Below, in pieces: positions 23,101 through 35,221 of a stretch of 64,000 nucleotides of DNA. The notes beneath the pieces were generated by a model, which searched no databases, had not been told where the DNA came from, and worked only from the letters and a program-made list of their open reading frames with translations. The DNA is from Aquila chrysaetos chrysaetos (Eukaryota; Chordata; Aves; Accipitriformes; Accipitridae), in contig NC_044016.1 of the NCBI RefSeq assembly GCF_900496995.4, forward strand, positions 21,370,932-21,434,931, read 5' to 3'. The number at the start of each line of letters is the position of its first letter. Within the stretch, counting starts at the first letter, position 1. The translations under genes were made by a program, and so were the position numbers.

Positions 23101-26100
23101 AGTCCAGGCACTGTCCTGTTCTGACCTCAACATATTTCTGTGCATACAGAAACTGTAGGAAAATGTATTTGCCTCCTGATGAGTGAGAATGGGAATTTGC
23201 TCCGTTTGAAATGGAGTTGCCATGGCCAGTGGACCATGTGGGATGTTTGCTGCTCAGAAATGGAGCAAACTGATCAAAAGTGTGGGTGCAGAGTCTAGAG
23301 GATGTGAGGCCAGGGGTTCTGTATGTGGGTGAACAGGGACACCTTCATCTCCCCACCTCCTCCTCCTACCCACCTTACTGAAAAACGAGGCGCCCACAGC
23401 CCTCTAGCAATGCCTCCCCTGCCAGTCAACCTCCAGCACCCCTCATCTGCCAGCACCGGGACCAGACCCTCTGCAGAGCACCACAGGAAAGGCAGAGTTT
23501 GTCTCCCTTGCTCACCCATCGCTTCCCACCCCTCCCTTTGGCCTCAGGAGCAGCAGGCTGGGAATCAGCTACTGCCCAGGCTGAAGATCAGGGCGGCTGA
23601 ACCCAATGGCTGAAGGGAAGAAGGGAGGGGGAGAAGAAACCTGAAGAACAGGAGACCCAGGGCAGGAGCAGAGGGATGAACCTACAGCTGGCTGGGATCC
23701 GCTGCTCCCCTGGAGCTGCCAGAGGGCAGTTGGCACGGTTTTATGGAGCCAGGCAGCATCACATTAGTATGTGGGGAGGAAAGGAGCTGGGCTGGCAGAA
23801 GGCTGCAGGGCAGGATGGAGCTGTGCTTGCTGAGCCTGCTGACAGAGGTTCATGCTGATGGCTGAGGAAGCGGTTAGAGTGCAGGTTGCAGGGCTGGAAC
23901 AGGAGACCAGGGTAAGCGTGGAATTCCCCTGCTGTTTTCCTCCTCCCTCGCTCTCCTCTATTGCTGCTGGGGCCATTTCCTCCCCTGAACAAGTTTCTCT
24001 TGTGTGAATTGTTTGCATGATTTCCTACTGCTCCGCTCAGCCAAAATAAGGAGCTGGGAGTGAACTGTTCCTGCTGCAGACAGGGACCTTATCTAGAGAG
24101 GGAGAAACATTTGTCAAAGCAAATTCTACTGAATGCTGGATCCCTTGTCCTAGGTGCTTCAGGGGTGAGATGGTGAAGGGAGAGGCTGCTTTGAGGACAA
24201 GGTGTCTTGCTCCACAGATGGGGGGATCTGCATGGTCAGCCTATTTTCTAGAGGGACGGAGGAGGATAACTGGAGAACTGGTGGGACTTCAGTTCTGTTT
24301 GTGTGTCAGAGCTGGGTGTCACCCTTAACCTGTTCTCCTGCCTCCAGTCCTCATGTGTGGACACTTTTTTCCTACCAGGTGCTTGAGGTCACTCAGAAGC
24401 CTGGGAGGTGGACAGCACTGTGCAAATGCATGCTTTCCTGAGCCTAAACTAGGACCACCTTGGGCATGGCGTGCTCAGACCTGGGGACATCCAGGATCGT
24501 TATCTCTCTGATGATGGGTAAATCACCTGGTGCCAGGAATGCCCTGTACCCGTGGGACTTTTGCAATTCAGAGTGCTAACGAGTCCCCTTGTGCCAGGAT
24601 GGAGCTGGTGAGCAAGTGGAAAAGCTGAGATCGAGCCCAGCAGTCTGTATGCCTAGGCTCGCCACAATTCCCCTGCCCACAGCTCCTCCATCCCCTGCCC
24701 TTTCCAAAATTCCCTGTTGCCCTTTCCAAAAGTCCCTGCTGGGCACCTACCCCCGTGGCCGCAGGCAGGAGCGCTGTAGGCAGGAGCGTGGGGAGGGAAG
24801 GAGCAGGCAAGCAGAGGAAGGGAGAGGAGAGGTGTGCAGGCAGCCAAGAGAATGGCAAGGGTCTGAGCATGGCGGGATGGAGAGTTTGTTCTGGCAAAGG
24901 CACGGGGCCATGACTGGGTGAGGAGGGGTGTCTGGCAGCGAGCGGGTATCTCTCCATCGCTGCACCCTGGCACTGGGGCTCAGCTGTGAGCGCTTCATGC
25001 CAGCATGCAGCAGCCCGTCAACAGCTGGACCGCACAGCTGCTGTGGCAGAGAGAGAGGTGTGCCTGTGGCCTTGGCCGGAAGAAAGCGGAGATTTGCACC
25101 GTGCCTTCACCTTAGGTCTCCTGTGCATAGGACGTCTCCCAGCTTAGCAGAAGACAATCCCGATTCCTGGTTGGCATTGCTGTCCATGGCACAGAGTGCC
25201 TCAGTGTACACACACTCTCAGGGCGCTCATCCCAGCCCGGTGGCATCTCCACGATTCCCCTAAGTAGCTCAAGGCTCTTGCAGCCATTTCAGGAAGTTGA
25301 GGGCTGGCAATGAGGAAAGGCGGGAACGAATGCAGAAATGAAAGCACAGGAGGAGGCTGCGCTTGGGTGGAGAAGGAAGAGGGAGGGGGGAAAAGCAGTT
25401 CTTCAAAGCAGGCATGTCCCACCTTCAGGGTGAAAGCCTGAGCTCTCGCTGCGTGGGGATGGTCACCCCCATTGCCTCCGCAGCATAGATGCCCAAACTT
25501 GTTTGGCATCAGCTGACCCCCGAGTGGCTCCGCCACCTCGTTGAGCTGCAAAGCCACCCAAGCCAGGAAAAGCGAGGTGCCGGTGGTGGCAGAGGGCTGC
25601 CCGGGGTTTCCACCTCTCCCGGGGGCCTGCTCCACTTGTCCCCACGTGACGGCGCAGCATGGCGTGGGTTGTGGCAGAGGGGCTGGGGGGATTCCTGGGG
25701 GTGCGGGGGCTGGCTGCAGCGGGGCACGACCCCAGGCGCTACTCTCTCCCCCGGGAGCCGAGTGTGGCTCTGGAAAGTGAAAGCAGCAGAGGTTTAAAGT
25801 TCAAGCCGAATTGCCTTGGAAAGTCCCCTGTCTGAGCAGTCTTATCTCTGCCGTACCTGAAAAAGGCAGATCCCGCAGCCTCCTCCCGCACGTGGCGCCT
25901 GGGAGCAGGTTTAGAGAAACAGGGGCTGTCCTTGCAAACAGGCAAAGGACACCTCGGTGCAAGTGCCACTGCAGGGACCGGGGGCCTGATGCAAAACCCA
26001 GCAGGGAATCTCCCTGCCCAGATCGTACTCGGGCTGGGGCCAGCGAGAGCCTGGCTGAGGGGAGGGGTATTCTTCCAGCTGGTCCCCCAGCTCAGCCCCT

Positions 26101-29100
26101 TGATCCTGCCCCCTGCTAGCCTGGCCTGCGCCCCTTTGGCTGTGCCTCTGCCCCATGGTCTGCCAAGGGTGGCCAGACCCTGCCTGTGCGGCCGCTCGGC
26201 CCTGGCTTGCAGCCGCCTCCCCTCTCCCAGGGAGTGCCGGCAGCGAGGGGGCATGCCATGGTGGTGCGGAGGCAAATGTGGGTGGCCTCCTTCCAGCGGG
26301 GAATTCCCTGCCGCGGCATGACCCGGGGCTTCCCCGGGGACGCAGCCTCTCCTGTCAGGCACGGCCTCTTCCCTGGCGGCAGGGCGAAGAGGAACTGGCC
26401 TTGTTTCACCACCAAAAATGGGGCTCAGCTGAGGGTGCCCGGGGTCCCAGGTGCTGGTTCGACCCTCAGGCAGTGCTTGGGAGGAGGTGGATAGAGGACT
26501 TTTTGGGGGACTGGCCTCTGGGCTTCTCAGCACACTCGTGTCCCCCCTGCAGCTGGCGAGAAGGCAACTCCAGCCCTGCTTCTTTGCTGCAGTGCTTTAG
26601 GGCCAGGTCTTGCCTTCCTGTCTGCAGAGGAATGCTGTCCATCCCTCACATTGCAGGTGGCATCCCAAAGCTGGGCTGTCCAGCGAGCGGGGTGTCTTGC
26701 TGGGACTGGCACAGCTCTCACCCGTCATCGCTCATCCCTGCCTGCCTCCACCAAGCAGTGTGGGCAGCAGGAGCCTGCTTAGAGCCCAGCCTTTGGTTAG
26801 GAGCTGATTCCTGCCAGAGATAAAAGCCACCCAGGGGCCCCAGCGCAGCGGCAAGGAGGTGGCAGGAGGCTCAGCTCATGCGTGCCATGCTCTGCAGAGC
26901 AGAAGCTGCTGCCTGCTCCTCGCTGCTGCCTGCCATGGCCGGGGCTGGCCCAGGGGGCCTGCCCTGTGGTGGGGGCCAGTCCTTCTATGCAGGGGCACCC
27001 AGGAGTGCAGCAGGTCGGTGGAGGGCACTGGAAATTCCCTCTCATCTCTGCCTCCATCACGCTCTCACTTCTGTTCTGAATGCACGGGGGCTGGCATCAG
27101 ACCTTTCCTTGGGCTGGGGGACTCCAGGCTTCCCAGCCACCCCATGGCCGTGGGGGCCATGATCCTGAGGACGTGGATCCCTGCTGGCCACCAAGCTCCG
27201 ACGGCCATACCTCCGGTGTCTCTCTGCACTGGTGGGCTGCATGCCAGCCCTGCCGTGGCAGTGCCGAAAGAGAAGGATGTGGGGGAGAGAAGAGGAAATC
27301 GCTGTGGGCCAGCAGATCTGCTGGCACGGGGACTGTGCTGTGCAGGTGATCTTGGACTGGCGCCGGGCTGGCTTTGGCTGCCTGCCTTCGCAGAGGGGAA
27401 AGCAGAAGTGCGGTGCACAGCCGGCAGTGGTGAACTGGAATTCCCCAGGCAGCTGTCAGAGCCCAGACCTCCCTCTGCAGCTGCGAAACCTGGCCCGTGG
27501 GCTCTGCGAAATTGCTCTTCGGACCTGCACCAATTGGAGGCCTGGCTTTGGGCAGTGCCAGGTCCAAGCTCCATGCATGCTGTGAGGTCTGAGGAAGGAC
27601 CCTGTGGTGCTTAGCAGGGACAGGAAGGTCCATTCCCCATGGGGATCAGAGTGAAGGACTGCCCTGGGGAGCCTCAGGCCATGTTCCTGCCTTGCCCTGC
27701 TGCTGAGCTTCCCCAGGGAGAGGGCAGGATGGAGTTGCTCTGAGATGGTGGGAAGGGAAAGGGACTGGGGGAGGCAGGGAGGTTATGCCTGCATGTGGCA
27801 GTGGAGGATCTCTGCTCCTGAGCATGGCGCTTGGGACTCATTTTTCTTTTTTTTTCCTCTCCTGTTCCCTTTATCCCCTCTGTAGGTTGGTTCACCTGGC
27901 CATTATCCACTGTGTCCCAGCTGTGGCACTCTGCTGCATCGCTCAGCTGCCCAGAGAGGTGCTGGAGATCCAAAATGATCTTTTCCAGGTATGTGGATGT
28001 GATAAGCAGAAGATGGGAGGAAGGCAGGTGCTGCAGGCTGCTGCCTGGATAGATACCCAATCCATCTGCCCTTTCCCCAGGACCCCCTACCTGCCTCCTC
28101 CAGAGCATGGTGAAGGTCCCATGTGAGCAGCCCCTTTTCAGGGAGGGGAAGAAGGGTGTGGGAGATACCCTGAGAGAGAGGTGTGACAGCTTCTAGCACC
28201 GCAGGGTGAAGGGGTCCTTTATGAGGCCCCAGGACGTTGCAGACAGCCCCGGAGGGTGGAGCAGTCACGGCTTGAATGTGGCAAGGTAGATAACCTGGGA
28301 GAATGAGATCCACCCCCATGGGTGATCCCTGAGCTGAGGTGTGGGGGGGCAGCAAGCTGTTTGCACCCCCCCAGTGTCAGCCATGCTGACACGGGACAGG
28401 GACGGGCTCCTGTGTGGCAGCCTGCCCGTGCCACCAAGCTGGCTCCTGTAGGCTGGCATGGCTCATCACGCCTGGTGTCCTGCGGGGCATCCACTCCTTT
28501 CCTAATTTCTGTCCCCACCTCCTCTCTAGACCCCACTCCACCTCGCCGTATATCTGGAGCAGCCCAGTGTGATCCAGGCGCTGATCCACAAGGGAGTCAA
28601 CCCCGGGCTGCAGGACCGCAATGGCAACACCCCGCTGCACCTAGCCTGCGAGCAGCAGCGCCTGCGGTGCGCCCAGCAGCTGCTGCAGGGCACAGCCCTG
28701 ACGGAGGGCCCGGCCCAGCCCCACTGTCATCACCAGGACCTGCAGCTCCAGAACTGGCAAGGTGAGACCTGGGGGCAGCCTGGTGCAGAGCCGGTGGCCG
28801 GGTTGGGGCAGAGACCGTGCGTTGTGTATGCAGGGATCCGGGAGCGCAGCAGGGCAGGTGCGGGGCCAGGGTTGGCGTGCCTCGGGGTGATCTAGGCTGA
28901 CTGTGGCTCTCCCTCCTGCTTCCCCCCCCCCCCGCCCCAGGCTTGGCTTGTCTGCACATCAGCACCTTGAAGGGGAACATCCAGATGATGTCTCTGCTGC
29001 TGGAGAGCGGTGCCAACATCGATGTTCGGGTAAGGCTGGGCATGGTGCGATGTTTGGGCAAGGCCGGGCACGGTGCCGTGGCTCCCTGGGGCACTGCCTC

Positions 29101-29943
29101 CGGCCTCGGGGCAGGCACTGCTGTAGTGCTTGGAGGCACTGAATTCTGAGGGAGCAGAGCGAAAAGGTCCTCGAGAGGCTGTTGGGTGCTGTAACAGCAG
29201 TCAGGGTGGGGACCGTCCCCTCTGCACCCTGTCAAGGGGGTGTGGGTGGGTGCTGTGGGGCCCATCTGAGGGGACCCCGCACCCACGCTCTTGTGGTCTG
29301 CGGGTTGCAGGAGGGCACAAGCGGAAAGACCCCATTGCACCTGGCCGTGGAGTGCCACAACCGCAGGGCTGTCCAGTTCCTACTGCGCAACGGGGCATAC
29401 GTGGACGCCCAGATGTACAATGGGTGTACCCCGCTCCACCTGGCCGTGGGCCGCAAGGATGCTGCCATCGCCGCCATCCTTTCACACTCCGGGGCTGACA
29501 CCCTGCTGAGGAACATGGAGAATGAGACAGCCCAGGACCTGGCTGATGGCAACGACGACGTGAGTCTGTGAGGGGGGAGGCCTGTGGCTCTGCAAGCGTG
29601 TCGGGGGGTGCAGGAGTCAGATGATTTTGGGGGGGGGACCTCCTAGGAGGAGTTTCTATCTGTGCCCATCCTCCCCCACAGGGTGCAAGGATTGGCTCTG
29701 GGGGTGCATGGGTGCCTGTCGCCTCGAGCCCTAGGGAAAGCCCAGCCAGGGTTTCTTGGCACTTCCCTGAGGAGGTGGGAGGCTGCAGGACTGGGGAGGG
29801 CAGGTCTGGGCCCCTACCCCAGCCCGATGGAGACATGACCCTGGATCCTTACACGTCCACACCCTTGGCCTTTGCAGCTCCTCGCCTTGCTGCCCTTTGA
29901 TGACCTGAAGATCTCAGGGAAGCCCGTTGTGTGCTCTGAATGA
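17185..29943 (+). CDS. NFKBIE: NF-kappa-B inhibitor epsilon (I-kappa-B epsilon)
   Basis: Six coding exons: 17185-17519, 27886-27988, 28530-28761, 28941-29029, 29311-29559 and 29878-29943. All junctions are GT-AG, phases chain without a break, and the product is 357 aa (human short form 361). The protein holds NF-kappa-B dimers inactive in the cytoplasm until the IKK complex phosphorylates it for ubiquitin-dependent destruction. The IKK/beta-TrCP degron DSGIES is at residues 24-29 (Ser25, Ser29), and a second serine motif, DSSYGS, is at 64-69. The Ala/Pro-rich N-terminus is followed by an ankyrin domain from about residue 109 to 335, with TPLHLA-type repeats in exons 2-5 (LVHLA, TPLHLAV, TPLHLAC, LACLHI, TPLHLAV twice). 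The C-terminus LLALLPFDDLKISGK matches the human tail closely. Intron 1 is 10.4 kb while the other introns are 0.2-0.5 kb. Confidence 0.96.
20606..20680 (+). repeat. Two-copy 40-bp tandem duplication
   Basis: The word CCTCCAAGCATC recurs with a 40-base period, followed each time by CTTCCTTGT-like sequence. The two copies are about 80% alike. It lies in NFKBIE intron 1. Confidence 0.65.
25818..25827 (-). promoter_or_regulatory. NFKBIE: Canonical kappa-B site in NFKBIE intron 1
   Basis: On the minus strand this reads GGGACTTTCC, the classical immunoglobulin-kappa/viral enhancer form of the NF-kappa-B site. It is the strongest single match in the intronic cluster. Confidence 0.55.
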
Positions 29944-30309
29944 GCGGCTGGACTCCTTTGGCCTGTTGGGCTGCCTCCTTGCTCTGCGCTGCTGCCCTGC
30001 TGCCCACTGGGACCTTGCCTACCTGCAGTTCCGTGGGAGCAGAGCCACTGTGGGAGACTTATCCCCCCGCCTCCTCTTTGGAAAAGTTTTGTTGGCCTCA
30101 GGCTGCCTTCCCAGAGGGAAGAAGGTGAGCACTACACAGGGGAGTCTTTTCTTTTAGTATTTGTGCCCAGCAGCAGGACTGAATTTCCCCTCCCTGCCAT
30201 GGGTCTGACTTGTGGGGGTCTCCAGCATACCCAGGGAAGGAGAAGAGAGGACTCCTTTTCACACTGTACAGTGGACAGAGCATCCTCCAGCACCCTCAAA
30301 CGCCATCAG

Positions 30310-30351
30310 AATAAATGTGGGGTGAGGAGAGTTAACACTCACTCTAATAAA
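30310..30351 (+). terminator. NFKBIE: NFKBIE poly(A) signals
   Basis: Two AATAAA hexamers, at 30310-30315 and 30346-30351, lie about 370-400 bases after the stop codon. A T/G-rich stretch (TGTTTGTTTTTGCTG) follows the second directly, the expected downstream element. A further AATAAA at 31532-31537 could serve a longer transcript. Confidence 0.75.
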
Positions 30352-30369
30352 TGTTTGTTTTTGCTGCGG

Positions 30370-31640
30370 GCACCTGAGGTCTCATGTGATCTAACTCACC
30401 CTGCTCCCCTGCAGCATCAGGAGGCTGAGCATTACCCTGGGTGCCCGGGCACATGAGGGCTGCAGGGGCTTCCCCAGCCTGCCCACTCCCTCGGGTCCTT
30501 CACACGGCAAAAGGTGAGTGGGAACGCAGGGGCTTCCCCGCTTGCAGAGCCTTTAGAGTGCTGAAGGCCGAGGCTGGGGGATCCCAGCCTGGCGCTCCAT
30601 TCCCGTGCTGTCCTGCTGAGCGTCTGGCTTCGGGGCTGAAGAAGGAGCGTAGGAGGTGCCAGAAGACCCAGAAGGCTAGGCTGTGGATCCCTGCTTCTCT
30701 TGTCATGCCTGACATCTTGCTGCCTTACCGTGCTGTGGTTTCCTCTTTTGCAAAGCGGATAGAAAGATGCTGCCCCTTCTCCTGGCTTGGGAGGGTGTTA
30801 AAAAACTTAGGGCATGGGTCTTCCCTGAGTTTTAGATTACCCCAGGCTGAAAGTGGAGGAGACGACAGTGTTATCTCCACATCCCTTCTGCTGTTCAGCT
30901 CGCCACCCTTCCCTGCCCCCTCTCCAAGCCAGAGGAGCACGTGGGAGGCATTAGGGAACCAGCAGCCAAAGGTGCTGTGGGAATGGAGACACGGAGCGTG
31001 CCTGACCCCACCTCAGCCAGGGAAATTCCCCACTTGCTGCTTGGGAGCAGCTGCTGTTGTTTGGGGCAAATCCTGGATGGTGCAATCGCCCGAGATGCTC
31101 CTGGAGTGAGCCGTGGTCTTCCTCCTCCCTTCTTGGAAAGACAGCTAGCAAGGGAATGCTGCCAGGAAAGCAGCACGGGCTCCCCCCAGGCCTCTCTGGA
31201 GCTTTCCTAGTCTCTTCAGCAGCCCTGGAATGGATTGCTCCATTTCTTTTGAATCTTTGCCTCTCACCTTCTGGCAGGGGCTCAACCCTTCTGCAAACAA
31301 GCCAGATTTTGCTCATGGGCCTCAGCCAGCACCTGCCAGGAGTGGGTGCCCCGTGGGGCTGCCCTGGTGCCACTTTCACAGGGGACTTGGGGCACTCCTG
31401 GGTGGCCCAGAGCAGGAGCGACCGCCGCTGCAGGACAGAGTAGCATGGTGGGGCCAGGGCTGCAGCTGGGTGGGGAGGGGAGGCAAAGGGCAGAAGGAAG
31501 CGATCTGCACTATTCTTTTTTTTTATTTTTAAATAAAACAGATTTTTTTTAAAAGATGACTTGTAAAATGTTACTGGGTGGCCACCTGATGGCTGCAGCG
31601 GGCCCTGGGGCCAGGAAAGGGCTGCAGGGCTGCTGGGCTG
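30370..31640. other. Intergenic, NFKBIE to SLC35B2 CpG island
   Basis: No gene is supported. The stretch holds a minus-strand GGGAATTTCC kappa-B-type word at 31021-31030 and a T-rich/A-rich tract at 31515-31555 that includes AATAAA. The 222-codon plus-strand frame at 30441-31109 has no recognisable family signature. Confidence 0.5.
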
Positions 31641-32815
31641 GGGGAGCGTGAGGCCGGGGACAGAGAAGGCCTCGTCCTTCACCGCAGCCCCCCTGGGCAG
31701 CGCCTGCCGCTGGCAGCCCAGCGGCTGTGGTGTTTCCCCGGGGCAGAGCTGGGAGCTCGGCGGCGGTGGCCCCGAGCTCCGGGGCACGGATGGAGGGACG
31801 AGGTCCGAGGCCTTCTGCACCGCAAGTGGGTTTTTTTCCCTGCCTCAAGCTCGGCTGGAGCTGAGCGCCAAGCGCGGGTTCAGCGCGTCTGGGGCCGAGG
31901 CTGTGGGGTCAGCGCGGGCCGGCGGCGAGGGCCGGGCCCGGCTCTCGGGCCCGGGCCTCGAAACCTCTTCTGGTGCGCGGCCTGCAGCCGGCGCCTCCGC
32001 GGGCCGGTGACTTCCCCTCCCTGACTCAGTGTTTTCCGCTCCGGCGCGCGGGGGGAGGCGACACCGTCCCCTTCGCCGGCCCGGCGGCAGGGCCCGCCGC
32101 CCGCGCCAGCCCGTTCCGCCCCCTCCAGCCGCCGAGCCGCCCCGGGGTCTCCTGGGCCTGGGCCTGGGCGCCCCTCAGCCGCGGCCCCTCCGGGGCGGCA
32201 GGGGGCGCTGTGGGGCTCCGCTGCGCGCCCGCCGGGCGGGGGTTCCGCCGCCGCCGCCGCCGGGAGCGGAGCCGAGGGGAGCCGGCCGGGACCGGGACCG
32301 GGCCGCAGGTGGGTAGCGAGTGCCGGGGTGGGCGCGGCAGGCGGGTAGGGCCGCGGCAGGCAGCCGCCCCGCTCGGCAAGGGTGGGCGACGGGCCGCCGC
32401 CGCGCTGCCGGTCCGCTCCCTGCGGACGTGGCCGCCGGGCGGGGTGGCGTCTCCGAGGCCCCGCTCGGCCCGTACCCGGCCGGGCGCCGCCTCTCCCCGT
32501 GCCTGGGCCCGCGGGCCCGGTCCCCGGGCAGAGGCCGCTGGCGCTCGGAGCCTCGGGGCAGTAAAGCCCTCGAGCGGGAAGCGGGCTCCCCTCACGCGTC
32601 TTCCCCCGCCCGGGGACCCCCCGGGGCCCGCCAGGCCCTGCCCGCGGCGCGGAGCGCGGAGGGTGGATCCGGCGGCCCGGCCGCCCCGGCTTGCAGCCCC
32701 TGGGCAGAGGCGGCGGTTCGCCCTGGGGGGACAATCGCAGGCCATCCCTGCGGCCCGGCTTTGAGCTGGCTGCGGGGCAGGGCAGGGAGGAGACGTAAGA
32801 TCCCGAGCTGTTAGC
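31640..32815 (+). promoter_or_regulatory. SLC35B2: CpG island, probable SLC35B2 promoter and 5' exon
   Basis: A dense CpG-rich block lies about 2.4-3.6 kb upstream of the first recognised SLC35B2 exon and is the only island between NFKBIE and that exon. It includes a TGACTCA AP-1 word at 32022-32028, a CCG trinucleotide run near 32245-32262, and a good donor, CAG|GTGGGT, at 32308/32309 that could end an untranslated or nearly untranslated first exon. No ATG was found in the core, so if this is exon 1 the start codon must lie elsewhere. Confidence 0.6.
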
Positions 32816-35221
32816 GGGGTGCCGTGGACTCGTAAGCTCCAGGTTTGCATTTGACCTCAGTCCTTCCAGACGCTAGAGATGCGCTCGAGAGTAGCAGGGC
32901 TGCAGGCAGGGATTTTTTTTTTTTTCAGACCTCTGGCCCGGGACCCAAATTTTGCATCACAGGCAGAGGGCTGTGGCCCAGCCCGGCTCTGAAGTGGTGC
33001 ATTTGAGAGCTGCCCCTCCTGGGCCGAGGGGAACAGTAGCCGAGTCTGTCGTCTCAGCTCTCTGGCTGTTCTGCAGGCCCCAGACTAAGGCTCCTTTCAT
33101 GCCTCAGTGTGCCGCCTGCTTGCCCTGTGTGCCCCCCCCCCCCTTTCTACCTGTAACACTAGTGTCCCTGTTCCTTCTCGGCCTCAGCAGGGAGGGCAGG
33201 GCCTGCTGCACTGAGTCAGCTCTCGGGGCCTGGGAATTGCTAGCACAGGCATAGAGAGCGCCATTGTCCCTCCATAGCCCTCTCTTCACTGTCACTGTGG
33301 GAGAGCAGAGCTGATTCTTCTCCCGTGGTGGCGCCAAGGGGGCCAGCAGAGTAACAGCAGGCGAAGTCACACTGAACAGAGCTGGCTGGCTTTTGGTCTC
33401 TGTCAAGTTGAAGGGAGATGTGGCCCATGAGTGCAGCAACCGACCCTACCGTTTATATCTGACTTCTGCAAAAGCAAACGGCATTTCTGCACCCGACAAG
33501 AAGGCTGCTGCCATCAACCAGGGTTACTTAATATGGGCAAACCCAGGAGCATATGGGCAGCTTCAGCCCCAGCTGCCTGCACCAAGCCCTGTTCTTGCAT
33601 CCTGCAGCACGCCTACAGCCTGCAATGATGCCCCTGCAGCAGGAGAGATGATGGGGTGGAGGTGTCAAACTGCCTTTTCTATGGGGGAGAGCGGGCTAGG
33701 GGGGGAATAGGAAGCAGGCACAGAAACCCACCCCCAGCTGTTTGCATTTCTCCCTGGGCTGGAAACTTCTGGGTCGTTTAAGTCGCAGAAGGGAGATTTC
33801 AGGGTGAAACACAGCCTCGGCTTAGGTCAGGTTGTTGGACTCTGGGGTCCTGGCCACAGCAACTGAGGATAAGAAAAGCCCCTCAGGCCTTTCCCAAGGG
33901 GACGAGAGGTTGGTGGGGAGGGCTTGTTCATGAAATGGCAGGGGACTTTCTTGCCTTTAAAGCTCTAAGTTTGTAAGTCTCTGAGTTTCATGTGAGGGCT
34001 ACTAGAGGTCACAGCTATATTATGCTGGGACCAGGTACACCTCACAGGGCCTAAATTCCTATGACTCAGTTGTTTTTGGTGGACAGGGGATTAACATCTC
34101 TGGCCCTTTCCGTCACAGGAGTCCAGAACTTTTTCTGGTGCGTGTTTTATGTAGCCAGCCCCACAGGACCCTCACCTGGCCCCCAAGGCAATCAGGAGGC
34201 TTTTTCTACTGGAGAGACTGAGGCAGGGATGGAGCATGGACCAAGGAAACCTCCTACCCTGATGCTGGAAGCCACAGATTGCTGTGCGAGAGGAGGATGC
34301 AGATGGCCTTGGGTGTAGGAAGTCCTTGCCAGCTTGCTCATTTTGTTGTGTACTTGGTGCTCTTGTTCTTTGCATAGCCCCTGAATAGCGCAGGTTTGCC
34401 CCTGAGGGACGGGACAGTGGAGGGAAGAACCCCTTCGGGAGTATTAAAGCTGTTTTAAAGCTGGCTAGGTCACCACCTAGGGCTATAGCTGAAGAATATC
34501 AGCTCTACCTTCTCGGATATCCTGGTAAAATCCCAACCAGCCAGCTGGTAATAAAGTTCCTTCCCAGCCTTGCTCTCTGGCTGTGTCTTGCCAAGTGGGT
34601 GAGCCCTGGTAATTTCCTCTGAACTGTGGGGAATGCCTTAGCAAGCTCCCTTCCAGGGCTGTGTGGGGAAGTGGGGGAGGCTGGCAGCCTAAACCCTCCC
34701 CAGCTCTCCTCCACTCACCTGGTGGAGCCGGAGGGGGAAGCTCTGAGCCGTTTGCTCTCAGAGGAAGGCCACTCTGGCCACACGCTTGGAACACAAGCTG
34801 CTAGGTAGGAGTCACTTTTTCCATTCAGTGACCTTTTCCTTTTCCACCCAGGAGCTGCACTAAAGTTTAACCTAAAAAGGTGAGGTGCTCCTTGGATTTG
34901 GAGTAAGGGCATTGTCAAAACCAGATGGTTACAACATTGTTCAAACATTCTCTCCAATCCTGGAAATCCAAGTTTCTAGGTCCACATGTTCCTATGCCAG
35001 AGCAAACACCCTTAACAGAAGCAAACAAATGTCTGGCACGTGCTTTTCAACTCCAGAGGGCATTTCCTACTCCACGAGCTGCTGTCATCGCTGTTGTCGC
35101 TGGGGTGGAATCTGGGTGCTGCCTGCTGGTGGAGCAGGCTGGGCGGTGGGTGGCGCAGGCATGCGGAGCGGAGCTGGCCATGTACCAGTAGCCCACCACC
35201 CACCTCTTCCTCTCTGCACAG
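32816..35221 (+). other. SLC35B2: Probable SLC35B2 intron 1
   Basis: This sequence runs between the CpG island and the CTCTGCACAG acceptor of the first recognised coding exon. No exon could be placed with confidence. Simple T and C runs occur at 32911-32926 and 33131-33145. TGAGTCA/TGACTCA words occur near 33213 and 34063. Confidence 0.45.

Larger units (their letters stand above)
17520..27885 (+). other. NFKBIE: NFKBIE intron 1 (10.4 kb) with kappa-B site cluster
   Basis: The donor GTGAGT at 17520 and acceptor CTGTAG ending at 27885 are both clear. The interior has no supported exon. Long frames at 25739-26533 (minus), 26155-26823 (plus) and 26859-27614 (plus) overlap one another in GC-rich sequence and resemble no family. 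NF-kappa-B consensus words occur at 18268-18277, 23920-23929, 25818-25827, 26298-26308, 26325-26334, 27030-27039 and 27437-27446. Six of the seven lie in the last 4 kb before exon 2, suggesting an intronic enhancer. Confidence 0.7.

Noticed and set aside
26405-26470. Possible tRNA gene suggested by GGTTCGACCCT near 26455
   Set aside because: The word resembles a B box, but no acceptor stem or convincing A box could be folded around it.
25739-27633. Long ORFs on both strands inside NFKBIE intron 1 (up to 264 codons)
   Set aside because: Mutually overlapping frames with no family resemblance and no conserved start; they lie within a well-defined intron.
31880-32850. Large ORFs on both strands in the 31.6-32.8 kb CpG island
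   Set aside because: Low-complexity GC-driven frames in all six readings; the island is better explained as a promoter.
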